Part shown: positions 5,949-11,394 of the stretch, piece by piece
How positions within the stretch are numbered: position 1 is the stretch's first letter
Layout: each line of letters begins with the position of its first letter
From: DASUGM01 sp036274055
Lineage (GTDB): Bacteria; Acidobacteriota; Vicinamibacteria; Vicinamibacterales; SCN-69-37
DNA: 11,394 nucleotides
Assembly (NCBI GenBank): GCA_036274055.1
Contig: DASUGM010000132.1
Coordinates: forward strand, 1 to 11,394
Reading direction: 5' to 3'
Program-made: the position numbers and the translations under genes
Notes under the pieces: model-generated
What the model was told of the DNA's origin: nothing
Seen by the model: the letters and a program-made list of their open reading frames with translations, nothing else
The model's database searches: none

Positions 5949-6617
5949 ATGTTCTCCGGCTTTGACCCCCGCTTCTTCGCGTTCCTCAACGAACTGAAGT
6001 CCCAAAACACGCGCGAGTGGTTCGCCGACAACAAGGCGCGCTACGTGGCCGAAGTCGAAACGCCAGCCTTGCAGTTCATCGCCGCGCTCGCGCCGGCGCT
6101 GAAAGCGATCAGTCCGCGCTTCATCGCCCGGCCGACACGGATGGGCGGGTCGTTGTTCCGGATCCACCGGGACACGCGTTTCTCGCCGGACAAGACTCCG
6201 TTCAAGACGCACATCGCGATGCGATTTCAGCACGACGCCAAGGGTCTCGAGCGCCCGCCGTCGTTCTACCTGCACCTGTCGCCGAGTGAGTGCATGGGCG
6301 GCGGCGGGCTTTACCACACCGACATGCCGGCAGTGCGGAAGATCCGGCAGCGCATCCACGACGAGCCGCGCGACTGGCAGCGGGTGCGCGAATCCGGCCT
6401 GGAGATCCGTGGCGAGCAGTTGAAACGCGTCCCGCCACCCTATCCAGCGGCGCACGGGTTTGCCGACGATCTCCGCCGCAAGGACTACTACGCGATCGAG
6501 ACCTTCACCGTCGAGGAAGCGATGGCGTCGGACTTCGTCGATCGCTACGCGTCGGAGTGCGCCCGCGTCGCGCCGCTGGTGCGGTTTCTCTGCGGCGCGC
6601 TGGCAGTGCCTTTCTAG
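5949..6617 (+). CDS. DUF2461 / TIGR02453 family protein
   Basis: This 222-residue protein belongs to the uncharacterised DUF2461 family. It shows the family pattern: GFDPRFFAFLNELKSQN (4-20) with TREWF (21-25) and the downstream RY; then RIHRDTRFSPDKTPFKTH (71-88); SFYLHLSPSE (105-114) with GGGGLYH (117-123); and LKRVPPPY (158-165) ahead of DDLRRKDYY (173-181). Length is usual for the family (about 210-230). No signal peptide or membrane segment is seen, so it is likely cytoplasmic. The ATG at 5949 was preferred because family homology begins there; a TTG at 5922 would add nine residues but starts inside the heptamer repeat. Neither start has a convincing ribosome site. Its biochemical role is not known. 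Its 3' end faces the receptor gene 11 bases away. Confidence 0.88.
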   Translation: MFSGFDPRFFAFLNELKSQNTREWFADNKARYVAEVETPALQFIAALAPALKAISPRFIARPTRMGGSLFRIHRDTRFSPDKTPFKTHIAMRFQHDAKGLERPPSFYLHLSPSECMGGGGLYHTDMPAVRKIRQRIHDEPRDWQRVRESGLEIRGEQLKRVPPPYPAAHGFADDLRRKDYYAIETFTVEEAMASDFVDRYASECARVAPLVRFLCGALAVPF

Positions 6618-6628
6618 GACCGAGTTTC

Positions 6629-8701
6629 CTAAAACGCGATCCGCAATCCCCCGTTGATCGTGCGTCCGTCGAGCGGCGCCCAGGCGTCGACGGTGCGGCG
6701 GCCGAGCGACGACGGCGTCGGACGCAGCAGCGGATCGGTGCGGGTCTGGCGGACGTCGGTCAGGTTCTCGAGATTGATGAACAGCCGCACCTGGCCAAAG
6801 CGGCGCTCGGCGAGCATCCCGAAGATGGTGTACGCCGGGCTCTCGCCGCGGTACGGGTTGTCTTCGAGCCGCTGCGTGCCGGTGCGGTAGAGCTCGAGGC
6901 CGACGCGGGCTACGCCGTGCTTCTCCCAGGCGCCGACGATGCCCCAGGCTTGCCGCGGCGTCAGCGGCACGTCGAGTCGCGCGCCGTCGCGCTCGACCTC
7001 GGTGACGCGCGTCCACGCATACGACGCGGTCGCGACGAACGGACCGCGGCGCAGCCGCGCGAAGAACTCGGCGCCGGATCCGTTCGACGCCGCCGGGCGG
7101 TTGTAGTAGGTCAGCCGCTCGCCGCTGGTGTCGGCGGCGAGCGCGTCGGTGATCCGCGACCCGAAGAACGTCACCGACAGATCCGCGAATCCAACCGGGC
7201 GGCTGACATCGAACGAGTAGGTCGTTCCCCGTTCGGCGACGATGTCGTGCAGCGGATCGACTCGCCCGAGTCCGACTTCATCGGCCTCCTCGGTGAGCGC
7301 GGTTGGCGCGAAGAACCCGCCGCCGACTGAGGCGCGAATCCTCCACTCGCGCGCCCGGAACAGCGACGACACGCGTGGACTGGCAAACGTGCCGTACTCG
7401 GAATGAAAGTCGACGCGGCCGCTCAACGACAGTGTCAACCAGGACCGTGCGGTCCAGTCGTCCTGCGCGAACACCGCCGGCGTCGTCCATGCGTATTCGA
7501 ACCGATCGTACGGATCGTTGCGGTAGGCCTGACGATCGAAGGCGACGCCGACGACCACGGTGTGCGCGCCGAATCCACGGGCCATCGATCCTTCGCCGAA
7601 CTGCGCCTGGTGGTTGTCGTCGTAGACGTCCTCGAAGAGCACGTGCTCGTGGCGCGTTGTCGACCAGGCGCCGCGAGCGACGAGAACGGTCCCGCCGATG
7701 ATGCGGCGAAACGTGCCGCCGACATCGACACGAGTCGTGTCGACGGCCTGCACTCCGGCTTCAACGAAGCCGCCGGTCCGTACTTCGCGGGTGACGCCGC
7801 CCATCAGGTCGAGCCCGCCCTGATCGAATGCCATCGTCAGCTTCGGACGAGCTATGGCCCGCCGATAGCGCGGCAGGTCGAACCAGCCGTCGTCGTCGAT
7901 GTCCGACGCATTCTGCGAGTGCGCGCCGCCGAGAAACGTATAGCCGGCGCGCCCGCCGGCGGGTCCCGACGACCACAGCAGCGCGTCGGCGCCTTCGCGC
8001 GAGGTCACGTTGAACAAGGCCTCGTGCTCCGGCGCCCTGGCGGGCTGCCGCGTCACGAGATTGATGACACCGCCGAGCGCCGACGCACCGTAGAGCGCCG
8101 AGGCGGCGCCTTTGATCACTTCCACCTGACGGAGATCCATCGGCGGGATCTGCAGCAGGCCGAGCGACGCGACCTGCGTCGAGTTGATCGGCAGCCCGTC
8201 GGTGAGCACCGGCGTGTAACGTCCGGTCAAACCCTGCACCCGCACCGCCGCGGCGCCGAGCGCTGGCGAGGTCGCCTGCAGACGGATGCCGCTGGTTTCG
8301 TTCAGCAACATCACGATGTCGCCGGGCGTCATCAGCAGCTTCTCTTCGATCTCTTCACGGTTGACGATCTCGACGCGCAGTGCCTGATCGGACGCCAGCC
8401 GGCCGGAGCGGGTGGCGCTGACGACGACCTCCTCCTCGATCTCCGGCGCTTCGTCGAGGGTGATCTCGAGCGGCGCGGTTTCGGCCCGGATCGCGAGCGT
8501 GACTGGCGCCAGGCCTTCGGCGGTGACGACAAGGGTGCAGCCGTCGGCGGGCACGGCGATTGACGCGCGGCCGTCACGATCACTGGCCGCCTTCGCCGGG
8601 CCGCACACGACTTCTGCGCCGGCCACCGGCTTGCCGTCATGCAGGACGAGAATCTGTCGCTGGACCTGAAGGATGAAGACGAGCGCAAGAATCGAAATCA
8701 T
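6629..8701 (-). CDS. TonB-dependent outer-membrane receptor
   Basis: This 690-residue protein is an energised outer-membrane importer. In order: a short hydrophobic N-terminus (1-14) lacking the usual positive n-region; a carboxypeptidase-regulatory-like beta domain (about 15-85, with GKPVAGAEVVCG and DRDGRASI); a probable TonB box EEVVVSAT (90-97); a plug at about 103-220 with VRVQGLTGRYTPVLTDGLPI and VEVIKGAASALYGASALGGVINLVT; and a beta barrel to the terminal Phe690. The plug resembles BtuB/siderophore-type receptors, but the substrate cannot be read from sequence. The ATG overlaps the upstream oxidoreductase stop (ATGA), implying translational coupling. The N-terminal signal is weak, yet no better in-frame start is visible upstream. 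Confidence 0.92.
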   Translation of the reverse strand: MISILALVFILQVQRQILVLHDGKPVAGAEVVCGPAKAASDRDGRASIAVPADGCTLVVTAEGLAPVTLAIRAETAPLEITLDEAPEIEEEVVVSATRSGRLASDQALRVEIVNREEIEEKLLMTPGDIVMLLNETSGIRLQATSPALGAAAVRVQGLTGRYTPVLTDGLPINSTQVASLGLLQIPPMDLRQVEVIKGAASALYGASALGGVINLVTRQPARAPEHEALFNVTSREGADALLWSSGPAGGRAGYTFLGGAHSQNASDIDDDGWFDLPRYRRAIARPKLTMAFDQGGLDLMGGVTREVRTGGFVEAGVQAVDTTRVDVGGTFRRIIGGTVLVARGAWSTTRHEHVLFEDVYDDNHQAQFGEGSMARGFGAHTVVVGVAFDRQAYRNDPYDRFEYAWTTPAVFAQDDWTARSWLTLSLSGRVDFHSEYGTFASPRVSSLFRAREWRIRASVGGGFFAPTALTEEADEVGLGRVDPLHDIVAERGTTYSFDVSRPVGFADLSVTFFGSRITDALAADTSGERLTYYNRPAASNGSGAEFFARLRRGPFVATASYAWTRVTEVERDGARLDVPLTPRQAWGIVGAWEKHGVARVGLELYRTGTQRLEDNPYRGESPAYTIFGMLAERRFGQVRLFINLENLTDVRQTRTDPLLRPTPSSLGRRTVDAWAPLDGRTINGGLRIAF

Positions 8702-9666
8702 GCGGAGAACGACGGCAACGCGAGATCGCGCATCGTGCGCAGTCCGGGCGCGGCGCGCAGGACCTTCGGGATCGCGTTGACGACCATCGAGGCGGTGGCG
8801 ATGTCGCCGTGAATGCCGCCGGCGATCTTCATGTTGATCGCCGGGGACCCTGAGATCCGCACCGCCTCGAATGACTCCGGCGCACCGAGGTACGCCTCCA
8901 TGTGCAGCTTGATGACGGCATGCCCTTTCCGAAAGCCGACGCCGTCCTGAATCAGGCCCGAGACCACGTCGCCGGCCATCTTCGGTTCGATCTCGTCGGT
9001 GATGCGATCGAGTTTCCAGCTCATGGCGTCGGCAATCATCGAAATCGATTCGGCCAGCCCGACGTGCCGGACGCTGCCGTCCTTGACCTTGGCGAGAAAC
9101 TCCTCACGCGCCAGACCGGCGCCGATCTTTTTCTGAAACGGCAGCCGCCGCGTGCTCGCGTCCTGGACGCGATCCACCTCGATCGCGGAAACCCGCTCGC
9201 ACACCGCGGTCAAGGCAATCGGCAGCGCATCCATCGCGAAGCCGGGATTGATGCCGGTGCCGACCACCGCGACGCGGCCGCGCTTGGCAAGCGCGTCGAT
9301 GCGCCTGGCGATCGCCGCATTGCTCTTCACCGGATACGCGAGCTCCTCGGTGGTCGAGACGATTGGCACCTTGAGCTTCAGCACGGTCATGAACTCGGTC
9401 TCGACCTTCTTCAGCGACGAGCTCGTGCAGATCACCGCGATGTCCGGCTTCGTCGTCTTGATGGTGCGCGCGAGGTCGTCGGTGACTTTCACCCCGAGCT
9501 TCTTGCGCAGCCCGCAGCACGCACCGAGGTCCTGACCGAGCTTGGCCGGATCGATGTCCACGGCGCCGACGATCGTCAGGCCTTTCCGCGACGCGGCCTG
9601 TTTCACGATGCCCGCGCCAATCGGGCCGAGACCGACGTGCAGGACCTTGATCGTCAGAGCTGCCAT
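8698..9666 (-). CDS. DapB / 2,4-diaminopentanoate dehydrogenase-like NAD(P) oxidoreductase
   Basis: This 322-residue cytoplasmic protein has an N-terminal Rossmann fold: VLHVGLGPIGAGIVKQA at 8-24 with the glycine-rich loop, and VGAVDIDP at 33-40 at the end of strand 2, where the acidic residue suggests NAD preference. ICTSSSL (79-85) follows, then the motif VVGTGINPGFAMDALP (134-149) typical of the dihydrodipicolinate reductase-like group that includes 2,4-diaminopentanoate dehydrogenase. The C-terminal half is an alpha/beta domain with ISGSPAINMKIAGGIHGD (271-288) and no classic DapB tetrahydrodipicolinate-binding motif, so it is probably not the lysine-pathway enzyme. The substrate is unknown; an amino acid or diamino acid is plausible. 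It overlaps the receptor gene by four bases and is divergent from the M1 peptidase gene. Confidence 0.78.
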   Translation of the reverse strand: MAALTIKVLHVGLGPIGAGIVKQAASRKGLTIVGAVDIDPAKLGQDLGACCGLRKKLGVKVTDDLARTIKTTKPDIAVICTSSSLKKVETEFMTVLKLKVPIVSTTEELAYPVKSNAAIARRIDALAKRGRVAVVGTGINPGFAMDALPIALTAVCERVSAIEVDRVQDASTRRLPFQKKIGAGLAREEFLAKVKDGSVRHVGLAESISMIADAMSWKLDRITDEIEPKMAGDVVSGLIQDGVGFRKGHAVIKLHMEAYLGAPESFEAVRISGSPAINMKIAGGIHGDIATASMVVNAIPKVLRAAPGLRTMRDLALPSFSA

Positions 9667-9714
9667 GACTGCCCATCGTATCCGTACGGTCGTGCGGTAG
9701 GATCACGCCGACGC
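9667..9714. promoter_or_regulatory. 48-base divergent spacer with CCGTACGG palindrome
   Basis: The spacer must hold promoters for both the oxidoreductase-receptor pair (minus) and the M1 peptidase (plus), or parts of them. An 8-base perfect palindrome CCGTACGG lies at 9682-9689, near the middle, and could be a shared operator. TAGGAT at 9698-9703 is a weak -10-like sequence for the plus strand and also contains the AGGA that may serve as ribosome site 12 bases before the ATG. No good -35 was found on either strand. Confidence 0.35.
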
Positions 9715-11394
9715 ATGCGCCTGCTCACTGCTGCCGCGATTGCCGTGCTGATCTGGACGTCGGCGCCGGCGCTCTCGGCCCGGCAGAGCGGCCCGGGCGA
9801 CTCGCCGCGAAACGCCAATTACACGCTGGCCGCGACGCTCAACCCGCAGGCCGGCACCGTCACCGGCACGGGCCTGCTGACCTGGCGGAACACGTCGTCC
9901 CGGGCGGCCACCGCGCTCCAGTTCCACCTCTACTGGAACGCCTGGCGGGATCCATCGTCCTCGTGGCTTCGCGAGCAGTCGCTGGGACGAAACTGGACGC
10001 TGGCGCGACGACCTGCCAGCGATCGCGGCAGCATCGATCTGACGACGCTGGCGTTGATCACGCCGGGACAGAAGCAGGATCTCCTGACTCGCGCGCGCTT
10101 CATCGCCCCGGACGATGGCAACGCTGACGACAAGACCGTGCTCGAAGTCGCGCTCGACCGCGCCGTCGCCGCCGGCGACACGATTCAGCTCGATCTCGGC
10201 TGGAGCGCGAAAGTACCGCGCACCTACGCGCGCACCGGCCGCATCGGCAACTACTTCTTCATCGCGCAGTGGTTTCCGAAAATCGGCGTGTTCGAGGACG
10301 GCGGCTGGAACACGCATCAGTTCCATGCGGCGACCGAGTTCTTCAGCGATTTCGGCGTCTACGACGTGAGCCTGACTGTCCCCACCGGCTGGACGGTCGG
10401 CGCCACCGGCCGCGAGCAATGGAAGACCGACAACACCGACGGCACGACCACGCATCGCTACTTGCAGGCCGATGTCCACGACTTCGCCTGGACGACGAGC
10501 CCGGACTTCGTCGAACGGCGCGAGCGGTTCGAAGAGCCCGGTCTGCCCGCGGTCGAGATGCGCCTGCTGCTCCAGCCCGAGCATCTCGAACAAGCCGATC
10601 GGCACTTCAGAGCGACGCGCACGACCTTGAAGTACTACGGCACCTGGTTCGGCCCGTATCCGTACAGTCACATCACGATCGTCGATCCGGTCACCATCGT
10701 CAGTCCGGCGTGGCAGGGCGAAAGCACGGGAGGCATGGAGTACCCGACGCTGTTCACCGCCGGCACGCGCTGGTTTGCGCCGTGGATCGGAACGCAACCG
10801 GAGAGCGTCACCATCCACGAGGCCGGTCATCAATTCTGGTACGGCGCGGTCGCCACCAATGAGTTCGAGCACGCGTGGATGGACGAGGGCCTCAATACCT
10901 ATTCGACCGCGCGCGCGCTCGGTGAAGGCTACCCGCCGCAGTTCGTCACCGTCGAGCGCTACTTCGGCGGTCTCGGATTCTGGGCGTATGCCGACGCGCC
11001 GTGGTCGCGCGACATCGACGGCAATCGTCTGAACGCGTTTCGTCCGGTGGCGAGCTTCGACGATCAGTCCACTCCGAGCTGGCGGTACTGGCCCGGCAGC
11101 GCCGGCGCGATCACCTACAACAAGACCGCGCTGTGGCTGGCGACGCTCGAGAAAATGCTCGGCTGGCCGACAGTGCAGAAGATCCTCGCGACCCACTACG
11201 CGCGCGGCACGTTCCGCCATCCGACGCCGGACGAGTTCTTCGCCATCGCCAGCGAAGTGAGCGGACGCGATCTCACCTGGTTCTTCGACGCGGTGCACCG
11301 CAGCTCGGCGACGTTCGACTACGCGGTCGAGCAGGTGACCGAAATGCCGTCGGGGGGCTTTTACGGCGCGGCCACAGCCGTAAAACCACCCCCC
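9715..11394 (+). CDS. Secreted M1-family metallopeptidase (partial, 3' end cut)
   Basis: The reading frame is open for 560 codons to the window end. It begins with a signal peptide (MRLLTAAAIAVLIWTSAPALSA), then a beta-rich N-terminal domain (about 30-240). The catalytic domain has the M1 exopeptidase signature GGMEY (339-343, in place of GAMEN), the zinc motif HEAGH (368-372) with the third ligand Glu391 18 residues later in MDEGLNTYS, and the likely proton-donor Tyr468 in AITYNKTA. All expected catalytic residues are present, so it should be an active zinc aminopeptidase exported to periplasm or medium. About 50 or more C-terminal residues are probably missing. The last coding stretch forms a strong inverted repeat, and the residues there (GGFYGAATAVKPPP) may be affected by assembly error. 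The long frame on the opposite strand is a GC-bias shadow. Confidence 0.92.
   Translation, partial: MRLLTAAAIAVLIWTSAPALSARQSGPGDSPRNANYTLAATLNPQAGTVTGTGLLTWRNTSSRAATALQFHLYWNAWRDPSSSWLREQSLGRNWTLARRPASDRGSIDLTTLALITPGQKQDLLTRARFIAPDDGNADDKTVLEVALDRAVAAGDTIQLDLGWSAKVPRTYARTGRIGNYFFIAQWFPKIGVFEDGGWNTHQFHAATEFFSDFGVYDVSLTVPTGWTVGATGREQWKTDNTDGTTTHRYLQADVHDFAWTTSPDFVERRERFEEPGLPAVEMRLLLQPEHLEQADRHFRATRTTLKYYGTWFGPYPYSHITIVDPVTIVSPAWQGESTGGMEYPTLFTAGTRWFAPWIGTQPESVTIHEAGHQFWYGAVATNEFEHAWMDEGLNTYSTARALGEGYPPQFVTVERYFGGLGFWAYADAPWSRDIDGNRLNAFRPVASFDDQSTPSWRYWPGSAGAITYNKTALWLATLEKMLGWPTVQKILATHYARGTFRHPTPDEFFAIASEVSGRDLTWFFDAVHRSSATFDYAVEQVTEMPSGGFYGAATAVKPPP
11352..11394. repeat. Strong inverted repeat at the window end
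   Basis: TTTTACGGC (11359-11367) pairs perfectly with GCCGTAAAA (11377-11385) across a 9-base loop. Outside this stem GGGGGG (11352-11357) can pair with CCCCCC (11389-11394), with a 1-by-3 internal loop between. That is 15 pairs ending exactly at the last base. It lies in frame inside the M1 peptidase gene. It may be a natural palindrome at which assembly stopped, or an artefact of contig-end folding; the sequence cannot tell these apart. Confidence 0.7.

Noticed and set aside
6615..6634. Small hairpin TAGGA/TCCTA between the convergent DUF2461 and receptor stops as a bidirectional terminator
   Set aside because: Only five pairs around a 7-base loop, with short A/T flanks; too weak to call a terminator, although it does include both stop codons.
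7403..8563. Plus-strand frame of 386 codons over the TonB receptor
   Set aside because: It lies entirely within the receptor gene on the other strand and shows no family resemblance.
9703..11298. Open frame of 531 codons on the minus strand opposite the M1 peptidase
   Set aside because: It is antisense to a gene with complete zinc and exopeptidase motifs, its translation is Arg/Gly/Ala-rich with no recognisable domain, and long antisense frames are expected at this GC content.
1..11394. Phage, transposase, CRISPR, toxin-antitoxin or biosynthetic gene cluster content
   Set aside because: None of the supported genes belongs to such systems, and no spaced array, tRNA gene or integrase-like motif was seen.

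Overview
The window is GC-rich, densely coding DNA from what is most likely an acidobacterium, probably of the soil Vicinamibacteria type. The evidence is the pair of secreted 'VWFA-related' proteins (a family strongly expanded in Acidobacteriota), a TonB-dependent receptor with an N-terminal carboxypeptidase-regulatory-like domain, a Gram-negative envelope gene set, and G/C-rich intergenic repeats. The taxon is inferred; there is no rRNA or tRNA gene to prove it.

Layout. (1) Bases 94-2464, minus strand: a compact ATP synthase F0 operon in the order atpZ-atpI-atpB-atpE-atpF. No F1 gene follows atpF within the 93 bases that remain; that tail instead holds a direct repeat and an imperfect hairpin. 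(2) Bases 2465-2573: a divergent control region with interleaved TCAC/GTGA inverted repeats just upstream of a TATACT box. (3) Bases 2574-5905, plus strand: a tightly packed operon of two exported von Willebrand factor A (VWA) proteins and a fused uroporphyrinogen-III methyltransferase/synthase (CobA-HemD). The first two genes overlap by 4 bases, and the third starts directly after the second gene's stop codon. A DUF2461 gene (5949-6617) follows on the same strand after a short gap containing a heptamer repeat. (4) Bases 6629-9666, minus strand: a DapB/2,4-diaminopentanoate dehydrogenase-like oxidoreductase overlapping by 4 bases a TonB-dependent outer-membrane receptor. (5) Bases 9715-11394, plus strand: a secreted M1-family metallopeptidase, divergent from the oxidoreductase by 48 bases and cut by the window end, where there is a strong inverted repeat.

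Functionally, block 1 builds the membrane sector of a probably proton-driven ATP synthase. Block 3 combines tetrapyrrole synthesis (siroheme/heme/cobamide branch) with two envelope VWA proteins, a combination with no obvious textbook explanation. Blocks 4 and 5 could form a peptide or amino-acid acquisition set (secreted peptidase, outer-membrane importer, cytoplasmic dehydrogenase), but that link rests only on gene neighbourhood. No stretch above 300 bases lacks a gene, and no RNA genes, CRISPR arrays or transposase genes were seen.
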